Below are positions 49,601 to 62,630 of a stretch of DNA of 64,000 bases, one piece after another. The stretch lies in contig NC_092520.1 of assembly GCF_037038585.1 (NCBI RefSeq), positions 120,622,001 to 120,686,000 of the forward strand, read 5' to 3'. Both the position numbers and the translations under genes were made by a program. The notes beneath the pieces were generated by a model. The model had not been told where the DNA came from and searched no databases. It worked only from the letters and a program-made list of their open reading frames with translations. This DNA is from Patagioenas fasciata. Its lineage: Eukaryota; Chordata; Aves; Columbiformes; Columbidae. Each line of letters starts with the position of its first letter. The stretch's first letter is position 1.

Positions 49601-52562
49601 ATCGCAACAACAAGTTTCTTGGCTGAAAAATAATTTATTCCGGATAGTAAATGTTTCATTATAGTGAACAATAGTGAAGTTTCTTTCAACATGGACTATA
49701 ATGGATATAGCACTGCCAAGAGAAGTTAAATCATTACTGCCACGTTATAAACCTGAATCAATGAGGTGTCCTGGGTTCTTTTTTTCTTCATAGCAAGTTT
49801 GACTTGTAACAGAAAATTTAACAGTTTTCAGAAACTGTTGATTTAATAACAGGCACCTTTATGTGTTGTCATTACACACACATTTGCTTCCAGAAACTGT
49901 AACATATATTTGCACTTGCTAATCCAGAAAAAAAAAAAAAAAAAGGAAGAACTGAAATCTCTGAAAACAAGGAAACTTTTAAGTGCCCTTAAAATAACTT
50001 GAAGATTAAGGGGTCTATTTAAAAACTTTGGTCATGGAGAGGCTTTATTCTCTTCAACATTTCTCAAGAACGCAATCTGTTAATCTGTTTTGTCTGATTA
50101 ATATCAGATTCAGAGCCTCTTCATTATTTATTTTCACAGAAACAGATGTTATCGTTTGTGGTGGAAGGGAGACATACTCTGGGCATTATGTAACCTGCTT
50201 TGGCATTAACTTATGCTATATGTTTTTCCTTCATTCTGCCACAACATTGTAATTGTACCCAAATGGTTCTCAACGCATTTCCATGGACACTTAGCATGTT
50301 CAGACTTTGTGTAATATGTGCCTTGGCCTCACAGAGAGCTCTTGTTTTTGAACTCTGAGATCTGCTACACCTGTCGTTTCAAATCGTAATTGTTACTGGT
50401 TATAACACAGCAGTTTTGTGCACATACTTCAGTGCTGTCCACCAGCTCTGCTTTTGTAGCCTGTGATGAGTTATGCAGAGTCTCTGCTGAAGTGTTAGCG
50501 GAGCGCCATGGGCTCGGTTAGTGTGAACCCTCTCCACATCTGCAGGAGCGTCAGAAGGAGGGGCAGAGGGCTGAAAGTGAAGAGCTCCAGCCCAGGGGAG
50601 GGAAAGAGCAGAGAATTTGGGAAAACTGTACAAGTGTGAAGGACCCGTTGAGAACCGCCTAGATGCGGAGCCTCCATCAGGATAGTTTGACCTGATGTGG
50701 GACTTCCGTGCTTGCATTTTACTTTTAGGGTTCCCTTCTTGGTTTGTAATATTGGAGTTGCTGCTGTGCTTGGGCCCTGCCAGTTTGCCTCAGTTTTTTT
50801 TAGTTAGCTTGGTCCTAACCAGGACACTTGTCACGGCACCAGTAGCCAACTGATTTGAACTTGTTTTGCCATCACTGAGGGCAGAGATCTACCTGATATG
50901 ATCTTCAGTGCTGCCCCACTCTATTTCTGCCTCCTGAGATGGAAAGGAAGGACCTGGCTGACATCAAGAACAGCTCCAAAGTATGCCTTGTACACAACAA
51001 CTCTTTGACATGTCTTTTGTGGAGGGCTTTTCCTCTCCCACAGACTTAATTTCTTGCTGTGTTTCTTTTAAAGTCTACTGGTTCAATGACCAACCTCAGC
51101 TGGCAGGGAAGGCAAAGGATTCTGATTTCTTTTGAAGTGGAGACAATAGTTACTTCAGAAGCAGGTCAACGGATGGGCTTGGACTGGGAAACAATGCTTC
51201 ATTTGGATGTTTTGAGAAGCTTAAAAACCTTTGGGTTGCAGCTGCAAGCTGTGTAGGGTATGCTGTGTAAAGCAGACTGAGCACCCAAAAAGATGTAAGA
51301 GAACATCCTCTACCTTTTGCTAAATGTCTTTTACAAGCTGTGCTGAGATGAACATAGAAGCCTGTGCTGGGACTAAGCTAGGGCAGTGTTACACAGAAGC
51401 ACAGGTCCCCCAACTCACTGGAATTGGTGGAACAAATCTGCATCAGCCATTTCCACTCATTAACTGTAATTTTTGTCAGTGAAGAAGTATAGCAAGCAAC
51501 AAATTATTGCCTAGTAGTCCCATCTTCTCGATTTAAAATATAAAATTTCTAGTATGCAGGCCTTGCACAAGTGGAACAGATCACAGCTTCACGGCCTTCG
51601 CCTATCCTACCAAGTACTGCTTGTGATATTTTCCCCAGATTTAAAATAGAGTGAAGAGGGAAGATTCCTCTTCAATTTTATGTATGTGTAGTTTTGTTGT
51701 CTCCCTTTAAGTATGGTCATTTTGAATAATTCCTTCCTATACCAGAACAGTTAAAAGCTGTTCAGAAGAAGGAAACAATTATTTTTGTAATGTTTAAATG
51801 GAGACAGTTGGAAATCTTCAGCCTTTTGTAGATAAATCTGATGTCTGCATGGCCAGAAAAGCAAAATTAGGGCCATGATCTTTATCATCTCATGCTGCAA
51901 AGGAGACCAGAAGAGGGACAATCATGTTTAATACGAAAAGAAAATGTAATTTCTGAGTTTCTGTGCTTCTAAATTTAAAACTGAAATTTAATGAAAAAAA
52001 ATAATCTTTTTTTTGTTTTGTTTAGTTTTTGCTGTTAACCAAAGCCAGTCTCAAATTTGGCACAAAACTTAAGGCTGTTCTGCTTCAAAACAGAGCATAG
52101 GCCAAATATATGCAGTAGGTAGACTAATACAGATTTTTAATAGCAATTCAGGTAATTTTCTCTATGTTCATACACTTGAAAAGATGTTGTAGATTTTCCC
52201 TTTTTATGTTCAAAAGTGGATATGCTGGGATAATCAGGCTTCATTGCTGCAGAAGAACATCAGCCTTTAGAGGAGTTTGAATCCTGCCAGGACCACACTT
52301 GCTGTTTGATAACGGTGTTGGTGTTGATGCAGCTGCGCTGGCTGACTTTTTAGCCATCTGTCTTTAGATTTCTGTCAATGTCTACCTGTAAAGATAAGCT
52401 CGGAAAAGTGAAAGCACTGGCAAGTTCTGCTTTTGACTGTAGCAGAGAGCAGCATGAAGATTTACGTGACTATGGGTTTAAACCACGGCTGAGAAATACA
52501 TTATTTGCATGCAAATGTGTGGATAAAGATAAGGTTGTGTGCAGGAAGCTGGACGTGTTTCA
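46611..52562. other. Intron 1, distal part, no gene recognised
   Basis: Unique sequence between two CR1 copies with one 17-base A-tract (49928). Open frames are short and unrecognised. Confidence 0.65.
49928..49944 (+). repeat. Poly-A tract (17)
   Basis: Seventeen A in a row in intron 1, with no recognisable retrocopy on its left side. Confidence 0.85.
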
Positions 52563-52890
52563 TATCGCTGTACAACTATCTGAAAGGAGGTTGTAGCGTG
52601 GAGGGCGTTGGTCTCTTCTCCCAGGTAGCAACAGTTAGGACAAGAGGAAATGGCCTCAAGTTGTGCCAGAGGAGGTTTAGATTGGATATTAGCAAAAATA
52701 TCTTCACAGAAAGGGTTGTCAGGCATTGGAACAGGCTGCCCAGAGAAATGGTGGAGTCACCATCCCTGGAGGTGTTTAAAAGACATGTAGACGAGGTTCT
52801 TAGGGACATGGTTTAGTGCCAGAGTTAGGTTAACAGTTGGACTCCCTGATCTTAAGGGTCTCTTCCAACCAAAATCATTCTATGATTCTA
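52563..52890 (+). mobile_element. CR1 LINE, 3' fragment with open ORF2 end
   Basis: From CGCTGTACAACTATCTGAAAGGAGG to the tail ATCATTCTATGATTCTA. The reading frame stays open to the natural ORF2 stop at about 52816, with segments [12 protein letters not shown] and [20 protein letters not shown]. The intact end and good tail suggest a younger insertion than the other copies. Same subfamily and direction as the copy at 59080. Intron 1 of ATP10A. Confidence 0.93.
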
Positions 52891-54816
52891 GCATGTGAGC
52901 CCAACACAACACATTACAGTAGCTAAGCATAGCTGTCTGAAATTAATTGTTCATCATGGTGATTTAATTGGAGAATACCAACCATATCTATTATTTTTGC
53001 AGAATAACAGTAGTTCATGACAGCACATTGATTTGGAAGACTCTTAGCTGACTCTCCAGCTTTGAAAGATAAGAATTAGTATCTCTGACCTCTTCTTGTG
53101 GTTCACCATAGTTTGCAGCTTTGGCTTCTTGTAGCATCAGCTTTAAGTTTGTGGTAAGCACTAAAACGTATCTTCAGGCTTGTGACAAGCAAGGGCAGTT
53201 AGAACTAGAGCTGTGGGGTGTTAGCTTCTGGCTGAAATATCCGTGGCAGGGTTTCCTGAGACTGTGGGTGGGGCTGGACCCACTAACTGAGATGCTGCCT
53301 CCCAGTCTTGTGTTTCTGTCAGAATTCTTTGAACCCTTTGACAAAATATTCCAGGAGGTCATATGATGTTTTCTTAAACTTGCCAAAAGGTTTATTTGAA
53401 GAGTCCCTTGTGAACAGCACCTGAAACCTTGTGCGGAGTCTGCAGAGGACTGTCACCGACTACATAGTAGTGACAGAGTCAGGACAAAGGAAGAATAAAT
53501 GGCAAGGTCCCAAAGAAATAGACTAAGGCATCTGTGTTTGAAACATTAATTTATCTGCTGGGTAATTATAAAGGGAAAGACAGAAAAATCTGCAGATCAT
53601 TTTAGGATATTAAAGACCAGAAACAGGAGAGTCTTTCAGAAGCACCTACCAGGTAAATGGACAGACAAGACCCTGATGGGAAAATCATGCTGACTGCTCA
53701 AGTAAATGGATAAAGAGTTCTCACGTTGCTGCGTTTTTTTTATGTTCTGGAAGAGTGCATAGAGTATGATTTCCATTTACCTAAGTGCCTGCAGGTGCAA
53801 GGAGATGATCCCTGGAATCTGCTATTCATTCCAATCCTGTGTGTTGAACTGTTGGTGTCCTCCAAACCTAGCCATTACTGTGAAGAGCTCAGCTGAAGCA
53901 TTTGCCTAAATGTTATGTTTGCTCTGAAGCTGAAAAGCGTACTGAACTGTTTGAAAACAACACCAAACAAGTAATGATGCACATATGACCACCCATGGAT
54001 GTACCGTGTTCAATTCATATTTTCTATCACAGCAGGCCAATACAGTGTACATCGTTAGAGACGTGGAAAGGGCCACTTCTGAAGAGGGACTGGAAGAATA
54101 ATGTCTGTGACGACCCACTGAGGCAAAACTACTCAAATCCCTGGACTTCAAATGAAATTTAAATCAAGCATTTTGTATGCTACACTTTAAAACACAAAGA
54201 AGAGCTTACATTTTAAAGACAGGCTTTCTCTTATAAGAAATGTGTCATTCCTAACTCTCAATATCATATAACTTCTGCAATTTACTGGCACAATATAACA
54301 GCAAGAGTAAACATTTAGTAGGTGATATAAAACTTGGATGACAAAGTCCTATCTCTGCAGAAGGCAATGGCAAAACTCTAACTATATCAGCGGGGTCACT
54401 TGGTGTGTTTGTGCTGGATTTGTACGGTTTGTATGACAGCTGTCTCAAGGTGAGCTAGCCTGCGTGTTTGACAGAGTAGGCTGAGCATGTTCCTACAGCA
54501 TTAATGTATTTATAGTGCATCTAGTGTCTGAACTGCCGCATCCGAAGAGAGTATCGTGCTGTCCTCTGCAGAGAATACTTGCAGTGGCTGCAATGAGGGA
54601 AATCTGAGTTCAGAGTGGTGCTAGGGGACATAAAGCAACCTTGGCTGAGGAGGATTTGAAAGTAATTTTCCATGTAGACAGTCATTTGCCATCCAGTACT
54701 TGCCCTTGTTAGAAAAAGGGCTGATGAAGCAGAGCAGTGGATCAAATTGTTTCCATGTGTCTGACGAAGGGGTTCAGCCCCAGAGCCCTGGTGAGTGTGC
54801 AGATCTTGCTTTGATA
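52891..54816. other. Intron 1 spacer between CR1 copies in opposite directions
   Basis: Nothing recognised on either strand. Confidence 0.65.
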
Positions 54817-55275
54817 GATTCACTGAATCACAGGATGCTTTGGGTTGGAAGGGACCTTTAGAGATCACATAGCCCAGCCCCTCCTGCCACAGGCAGAGAC
54901 ATCCTTCACTACATCAGGTTTGTCAAAGCCCCATCCAACCTGACCTTCAACACTTCTAATGATGGGGCTTCCACAATTTCTTTGGGCAACCTTTACAGTG
55001 TCTCATCACCCGCATCATAAAAAGTTTCTTCCTTATGTCTCATCTAAACCTACTTTCAGTTTATGTTTTGTCTAAACCTCTTTCAATTTAAAGCCATTGC
55101 CCCTTGTCCTGTCACTAAAGGCCCTGGCAAAAAGTCTGTCTTTTGTATAAGCCCTCTTTGTATACTGATACTAAAAGATTGCAGTAAGATCTCCCCACAT
55201 CCTTCTCTTCTTCACAGTGAACAACTTCATTTATTCCAGCAGAGTCCTTTGTCCCTGTGTTGCTCCATATCCACC
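54817..55275 (-). mobile_element. CR1 LINE, 3' fragment, minus strand
   Basis: Begins with GATTCACTGAATCACAGGATGC, the reverse complement of a CR1 tail, then TTGGGTTGGAAGGGACCTTTAGAGATCAC. It continues through the GCCATTGCCCCTTGTCCTGTCAC block into the ORF2-end region, fading after about 55275. A short internal duplication (two CATCTAAACCT/GTCTAAACCT blocks near 55040-55080) is visible. Inactive. Confidence 0.92.
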
Positions 55276-57354
55276 CTTCCTGCTATAGTGTATATACTTG
55301 TGGCAGTTGCTAAGCATGTGAGAGATGAGGAAATGCTAAAATAGCAATGCTTTTCAAACAATAGAAGTCAAATAAAAAATTGTAGCACTTATAGCATAGT
55401 ATGGGACTACTTGCTATTTTTAGCCTGGTTACACTTCTGTACTGCCACTCCATTGTACATGCATTTGAACATCACCCAGTTTCACAGTTAAATCAAAAAG
55501 GATGAAGAACAATGGTGACATGTGAAGGGATTTGGAGTCACAGTTCGCATGGCTACAAACCCTTCAGATCTGCGATGCAGTGATTTTTACTACATTATGG
55601 CGCATTGTGTTTCAAAGCAATTCACACTCATTAGCAGAAAAATTTAAATGTTGGTTTCGGCCTGAGTGTGAAGGGAGTAGGTAATTTCAGCACCTAGTAT
55701 GTACATTGCCTGCCCTTGTTTGACTATTGTGTTTTATACTTGGGTGTTATTAATCTTTTTCAGGTTTTATCAAAATAGAAATCCTAGCCATGATTTTCAT
55801 TCCTCCCTTCATAAACTGTATGTTAGGAAAGGACAATGAAGAAATTCTGGGAGGTAAAACCTGATCTGATACATCCTTGTTGTGCTACCTGACACAGTAT
55901 TGTTCAGGATTTAGGCTAAATGCGTGGGTAAAAGCCAATTAAATTACTGATTCTTGTAACACCAGTGGAGGCATGACAAGGATCAATTAGACATGGCATG
56001 ACTATCAGTAACTCCAAAGTAACAACACTGGCAAGACTTGTGTGCTTCCATTGGGTTACAAATCTACAAAATACATCTGGAAGTGATGTAGTTTAAAATA
56101 ATACATTTTAAAGAGCATAAAGTGATTGTCACCACCCCTCACCATGATCAGAATCCTATTCTACCGGTTAAAGTGCCGCCAGGGGAGACTGTCTCTGGTG
56201 ACAGTGCCAGTGCTGACGGCCATCTCAGTGCTCACATGGCAAAAGGCCTTCTGACAGCTTAGAAAAGTGTCAGAATAGCAGCTTCCCATTTTCAGGAGAT
56301 ATTTTACCAAGTTAATATTGTGGCTGCTTTGAAATTAATTTCTTTCAAAAACACAACAGAAGAAAGCAATTTACGCAAATACCAAGAAAGCACATGAATC
56401 TGTGCGTGTCATAAAACTAAAACCTTGAACTAAAACTGAAATCTAGAATTAATTAAGCAATCACCTGTTCCTTCTTCTTCTTGATCTCAAGAAAAAGTTG
56501 AAAGAATAAAAAAAATAGCAAACTAGCATGACCTTTAGAAATGTTTAGTGGCTGGATCTAAATTAACAACATACACATGAGTGTTTCAGGTGGGTAAGTC
56601 TTTGAATTGACAAATAAATTACACTTCAAAATAAAAAGATTCAGCGTAACTACGCAGAAATGAGCTATGGAACAGGTAGCAGTATGGCTAGAATGGAGAC
56701 ACAGCAGAAATATTTAAAAGAAATGACAGTGTCCTTTCCCAGCAGAGCAGTTGGGACTGTTTTTTCTCCTGACATGTCCTTGTAATTCTATGTTTAGTGA
56801 AGAATAGTGGAAATTCCTTTCAGTTAGGGATTTTTGGCTCCTTCATCCAAATATCACATGCAGCACTATACAAAGTTTGTCCTTGTTGGACAGAGGGAAC
56901 AAGGGGCAAGAATCTGCGGGTGCAAGGGGGTGGTGGGTGATGGAGGATGTTCAGGAACTGTGCCAGGCAGGTGTTCTCTGTCTTCTCAGTTCACCCCGTG
57001 CCCTGAAAGTGACTCCTTTTCAAGCAATACAAGAAGGAGTCCCCTCCCCTTCCTGGGGTCAGATGGATGGCTCAGAGCATGAAGGAGGGAAAAGGAGAGT
57101 GCATGAAGCTCCTGCTTACTCTGCTTATTAGGCAGGTCTGACATCCACACATGGTCCTCTGGGCCTTAAAGGAATATCCTGGGAGCTCAGACCTGGTTCT
57201 GAGTTGGTGGGAAGTGGCCTCCTGGCAGTCTGCATTGCCTTTTCCCAGCGTAACTTCAGAGTGCCTGATCTTACCGGAAGCACCCCAGTCTCTGTATTTT
57301 TTATATATGTCCTGTAAATGTCTTGTCTTTTTTTTTTCTTTTTGTTTCCTCCAG
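55276..57354. other. Intron 1, last 2 kb before exon 2
   Basis: Unique sequence ending in the exon 2 acceptor: a T-rich tract from about 57328 and CCTCCAG at 57348-57354. No other feature identified. Confidence 0.7.
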
Positions 57355-57559
57355 AAATGAGAAGAAATATATAAGCAGATACTGGAAAGAAGTGGAAGTT
57401 GGAGACTTCGTGCAGCTTCGCTGCAATGAAATTATACCTGCTGACATATTGCTGCTCTCCTCAAGTGATCCCGATGGGCTGTGCCATATAGAAACAGCCA
57501 ACCTGGATGGTGAAACTAACTTAAAACAAAGACAGGTGGTGAGGCGGTTCTTAGAGCTG
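57355..57559 (+). CDS. ATP10A: ATP10A exon 2: start of the A (actuator) domain with the DGET motif
   Basis: 205 nt: one base finishes codon 148 (AG+A = Arg), followed by 68 codons (residues 149-216). It opens with [18 protein letters not shown], the start of the actuator domain. It contains [19 protein letters not shown] and ends with the dephosphorylation motif LDGETNLK (D199-G200-E201-T202). By alignment E201 is the catalytic glutamate known as E203 in human ATP10A, so the chosen start agrees in length with the human protein to within about two residues. The acceptor is a long pyrimidine tract then CCTCCAG/AAA; the donor is CTG/GTAAGT, phase 0. No stop or frameshift interrupts it. Skipping this exon would shift the frame, because 205 is not a multiple of three. 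Later exons lie beyond the window. Confidence 0.96.
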
Positions 57560-59079
57560 GTAAGTCATCATTCCTAATTCTCATTTAAGATAAGAATTTG
57601 TTTCAGGTAAGTAAACTGTTCACCAGTCTGCTCCACACCAGCTAAATGTGCTTGTTCTAGAAGTGCTAATGAATTGCGGTTATGGTTGTCATTAAAATAC
57701 TAGCACTTGCCAACAGCTGACTTCATCATAATATCAGAAGTTTTACCATAATTTTCCCCTGAATTTGAATGGGAAATATTTGGGGCAATTGTGTGCGGTT
57801 GGAAAATGTTGGGGGTTTTCAATGGCTTCTATTGTAGCTTGATTTTTGAACACACATTTTAACTGCCCGTGAGAAGATATTTAAATATAAACAACTACTT
57901 TTCCTGCCTGCAAAACCAGATCAGTTTCAATTAGGAATTTTGCCTGAAACTTCATGTTGCAGAATAACCCTCTAGTACTTGGAGCACTTAATCTTTTAAG
58001 ATTTAAAGGGGCAGCATACATGCATTCTGGAGGTGTCTGTGCTGAAAATCTGTTTTACTGCTCTCTCACTCTGCTTATCTCTCCTCAACAGCACTATTTT
58101 GAAACAAAGTAAAATCCAGATCAGTTACTGTCAGCAGAATTAGAGGAAATTACCTGAAGTTTTACTTGCTTTAATAATCGTGTTGAAATAGTATTTATTT
58201 GTATGCCCTTCTCTCCAAACCCTCTTGCCAGCTAGCCAGTTTCCTGTATTTTGTCAGGAAAAAAATATTTTCTAAAACTCAGTTAAATATTTTTTCCTAG
58301 TAACTCTTCTCATTTGAGAGATTTTGCAAACAGTGGGAGCTGCTGCCCTTACCTCTGTTATCAAAGATAGCTACAGAAGCCTATAGTCATACTGAGGTAG
58401 ATCAACATTAATGAAGTTGCAATCCAACCAACAGGATAAAAATCAATGTGCCTTCCAAATAATTCTTTATGGTAGATAGAGCCTTTCTCTGAATAGCTTA
58501 TGAAAATGTAAGATAAAGACTTGTTTAATCATCAGTGATTTCCACATAGAATTTAGACATAATACAGTAGCTACTGCCACAGCAAGAAGCTTAATCAGCT
58601 ACAGGCCAAATGTTTCAAAAACTCTGATTGTTTCAAAGAAGCTAATTAAATTTCTTCTCAAATGTCCCCTCCTGTTCCCACTGAGAGGAAATTTCTCCCA
58701 GTGAGTAGAGTTCCAGGGAGGTACTCAGTTGATGTGTCCCAGCTCTCTGCCAACCCAGACTTCATACGTGACCTCAGGAACATTATGTAAAACAGAAACT
58801 ACAGTTTGCATATAGGCTATTGAATACCAGGATGTTTTTGTGTTGTGGGTATAGTTATAAGCTAGGGGCATGTCCCAGGTCTATCTTAAAGGAAGATCCA
58901 TGAAGGCACAAGTTCTTCCCCTCATTCACAGTGGATGGCTGGATTTTTGTGATTCAGTACCCTCTGACACACAGCAGGAGGTGTTGGTAAACACAGTGAA
59001 AGGAATCAATGTGTGCAAATACAGATCATCACAAGACTGGCTTTCAAAAACTTTGCTGCCCAGAGGAGTCCCTTGTACT

Positions 59080-59518
59080 GTGTCAGGGCAACGAAGCTGG
59101 TGGGGGGCCTGGAGCACAAATCTGATGAGGAGTGCCTGAGAGAACTGGGGCTGTTCAGCCTGGAGAAAAGGAGGCTGAGGGAAGACCTTATCGCTGTCTA
59201 CAACTGCATGAAAGGAAGTTGTAGCATGGAGGGTGTTGGTCTTTTCTCCCAAGTAACAAGTGATAAGACAAGAGGAAATGGCCTCAAGTTGTGCCAGGGA
59301 AGGTTTAGGTTGCATATTAAGAAAAATTTCTTCACTAAAAGGGTTGTCAGGCATTGGAACAGGCTGCCCAGGGAAGTGGTGAAGTCACCATCTCTGGAGT
59401 TGCTTAAAAGATGTGTAGATGAGGTTCTTAGGGACATGGTTTAATGCTAGAGTTAGGTTAATGGTTGGACTCGATGATCTTGAGGATCTCTTCCAACCAA
59501 AATGATTCTATGATTCTA
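59080..59518 (+). mobile_element. CR1 LINE, 3' fragment with ORF2 C-terminus open to its stop
   Basis: Starts at CAGGGCAACGAAGCTGGTGG and ends in the tail AATGATTCTATGATTCTAG. The ORF2 C-terminus reads without break: [20 protein letters not shown], then [19 protein letters not shown], then [20 protein letters not shown], to the stop at about 59444. Only the C-terminal part of the RT protein is present, so it is not autonomous. Lies in ATP10A intron 2, 1.5 kb after exon 2. Confidence 0.95.
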
Positions 59519-62255
59519 GGGTCCTCATCTTCCCTGGCAGCAGATTCACTATTCAGAATGGGAAGTGTGATTCCTGGAAGCTGGTGGGCTGAGAGAGGAC
59601 CTGCCAATCCTACAGACCCCCTGGCTCGTGCGAGCTGTGACCCCTAGATGTTTACCTGGGCCACCAGTTGTTGAGTGTCTCCACCCAGTAAACACGGGCA
59701 TTAATACAGCAAGAAAACTGGGAGTACCCTGCAATCTCATGTTTGGCCTTCTCACTGAAGTTTAAATTGCTCATCTAAACCAAGCAGCTGAAGACTTCAA
59801 GTCTGGGTTTTGTGCAGTTTGGCAAGACCTGTCACCTCTAGACTGTTGTGTGGAAGTGAGTGTCAGTGTCATTTCCTCCTCAAACAGGTTAAAGGTTATC
59901 CAAGACTGAATTTGGCCTCATTAGGGAAGAAGGCTGAAGAAACAGTGACTACCTAGGGAGTGAAAGCTGCGTTTGTGTGCCAAGCAGCTCAGCACATCAG
60001 GGTGTATGTGGAACGGCTTGCTCAGCATACCCTACTTTACTGAGGAAATCAGTGATGGTATAGATAACTTTCAGTCAGCTTTGTAGGCACTTAACGAGCT
60101 TTGCATTTCCAGCCCATCCTCCTTCTGTATTTTAGTTCTCTGTATTATGATATGGAACTTTTCTATGGAGAAGTATGCTCCAAAATATATGGGTAAATAA
60201 TTTTTAAAAATAAATTTTAGATCCCAAGATGCCTAGCTGCAATAGCAGTGGGATCCATAATAAATCTTCAGGTGTTAAACTGGGGTCAGTGACAGAAAAC
60301 TCATTCATTCCAATGAAAACAGAACTAGTCCCCAAGAAGTCCAGTATTGAAAGAGAGCTTGTAAGAAAACCACATGTGACTACCTCCCCTCTCTTAAAAT
60401 AGCTGAGAAAGCAGGAAATATCCAAGCCTGGGTTCCTGCGTCAACTAAGTTGTAGGCAAAGTGCACACCTGCAAGTACCAAGACCTCAGCAGCTGCAGCA
60501 TCCCAGTACCTCTCTGTCACAGCATCCCGTAAGTTACGTAGCAGAATACTTTCCATCCTCATTAAAGTCCTGGCCAAAACCTGTCTGAGCACGCTGGTAA
60601 TTGATGCAGCAGTATTAGCTTCCTCACCCCACAGTAGTGGGGATAAGCTCTCCCCTGGTTCTTGCAGGTGTCGCCCTGCTACAAGACACTCAGCAGGGGG
60701 ATAGAGGGAGCTGCTTGGGAAATGTTGGATGAAGAGTAGGCCCACAGACAAGTAGTATGGAATAGCAAGGTAATACCCATTCTTTGGAGTGAAGTTCAGT
60801 TCCTATCTGGATGTGTTATAAGTAGCCACAACTGGAGAGAAGTTATTGTTAGGTATTGTAAAGTACTTTGTAAGACCAAAATTTTCTTGCACCAAATGCT
60901 GACTATCCCTTTACCAAACCTCAGAAAAGTTTGTTCCCAAATCTCTTATAGGACCTGCATCCCAGTTTGTTCATGCATTGGACAGGAGTTGTATTTACAT
61001 TTTTATGTTACCATTCTACTCAGCAGAATGACTCTCAGTTATGTTTGTAGCTGTTTGGTTCTGTGTCATTCTGCAGCCCTGTTGTTCAAGCAGGAAAACA
61101 AACAAATAGATTATGTAGTCTTGACCCTCTCTTTCCCACACTGCTAAGCTCTTCTTCCACCCTCCTTCCAGAATGACGTGACTGGTCATGTGGTAAATCA
61201 TAGGACAAAAACCAGGGATTTTTTTGGAAGCGTTTTCTTAAAATATCAGCTGCCCATAGCTGTCTTTGAATAATGTCTCTGTAGCAGTTTCTGAAGCATT
61301 TGAAAGAAGCTGTGTTACAAAGCTTGGCCTTTCTGTTTTTCTTATATGAACTGATAGATTCCAAGCATGTGCCTGTGAAGCAGGTTGATGAAGGATAGCT
61401 ATTTCTGTACCTGTCACTCTGCTGGGCATGGGAAAGAAGGGTTGGGGTTAGGAACAGTTGTTTTAAGCACTTTCACGCTCTCATTATTCTGTTCCTGCCC
61501 TGTGCCCACCCATGCAATTTACGATCCCATGGGTCTGCGCTGAGCTGCTTGTCATAGGGAGCCTGGTCGCCAATTTAGAGCGGCTGAAGTGGGTTGTGGG
61601 CTGGGATGTCCTCTTGCACGGCAGCACCCTCTCCAAATGGCCTCTCCAGAGGCCAGCAAGCCCAGCACTGTTATGATGTGTACAGCTGTCCTCTGGAAGG
61701 TCCTTTGTGTCTCTCTTCGGCATTAACAGCATGTAAGGCCCATAGTCTCAGAAAGCAAAAGGTCTTAGTTTCCCTTTCCAGACTTTTGCTCAGAAAAGTA
61801 CCTTTCTGATCTCTTTTTAGCCTGACTCAAAGCAGCAATAAGCAATTATAGAAGCAGTTCTGTATCCTTGTATCCAGTGCTTTGCAGGCATACTCTAAAC
61901 ATATGCTCAGAAGATCCAAGATCAGCATTTGTGGGCTTGGATTGGATCTCTCTGTGAATTCCAAGAAGCTATTTTCCTTTATAGTGCAAGTGACCAGAAA
62001 TATTGCTTATTTTAGTGCTGCTTTGTTTTGTCTGTGTAATTTATAGTAGACTGGGATCGGAGTGCTTGTTAGCTTTGTGTGTAAATGATTGTGATCTGTC
62101 TTACACAAATGTGTACTTTCTGTACACAATTCTACAACCTGTAGATACACAAGCTGTGAGAAGAGTCACTGGTATATTCCTCTGTGGCTTGTACATCTGA
62201 AGATACCAATTTTAATGTATACCTTGTTGTTGTACATTTACAATAGCCAGTCAAG

Positions 62256-62301
62256 AAAAAAAAAAAACACTCACTGAGTAGTTTTAAAAAAAAAAAAAAA
62301 A
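62256..62301 (+). repeat. Two A-tracts
   Basis: Runs of 12 A (62256-62267) and 16 A (62286-62301) separated by 18 bases, in intron 2. Confidence 0.85.
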
Positions 62302-62595
62302 GGAACCAGGAGATTTTTCAAGGGCCTTGACATTTTTTTCCTCTGAGGCTTTAAATACTGTGGTCTTGTTATCCAGCTACAGGATATGCTAGAAATGTTT
62401 CAAATAGTCAGAAACATACTTCTGTGTGGCTTGTTTTAAAGTCAAAATGATAGTGGACTGTCTTCACACTGAAAGATGGATCAGATCCGTGTGTGCAGCA
62501 CGACCTGCTGCCAGGCGCAGCTGGCAGAAAGCACTGTGCTGAATTCCCCTGGGAGTGATCTAACGGTGTCAGCAGTCATCAGGGAGCATCTCTTG

Positions 62596-62630
62596 GAAAA
62601 CAAAACAAAACACAACACAACACAAAACAC
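62596..62630 (+). repeat. (AAAAC)/(AACAC) low-complexity tract
   Basis: Alternating AAAAC and AACAC pentamers, about seven units, lying inside a 136-codon open frame (62476-62886) and giving its Lys/Thr/Asn/Gln-rich middle. Confidence 0.85.

Larger units (their letters stand above)
15449..57354 (+). other. ATP10A: ATP10A intron 1 (41,906 bp)
   Basis: The intron is bounded by GTGAGG at its 5' end and by a T-rich tract plus CCAG at its 3' end. The exon phases agree (2 into 2) and the joined product matches the ATP10A protein without a gap. It holds six CR1 LINE copies and several simple repeats. I could identify no nested gene, tRNA or other RNA gene in it. A very long first intron next to a CpG-island promoter is a common place for enhancers, but no element is proven here. 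Confidence 0.93.

Noticed and set aside
58926..59437. Minus-strand frames opposite the CR1 at 59 kb (142 and 79 codons)
   Set aside because: Mirror images of the sense CR1 ORF2 end, not CR1 coding sequence.
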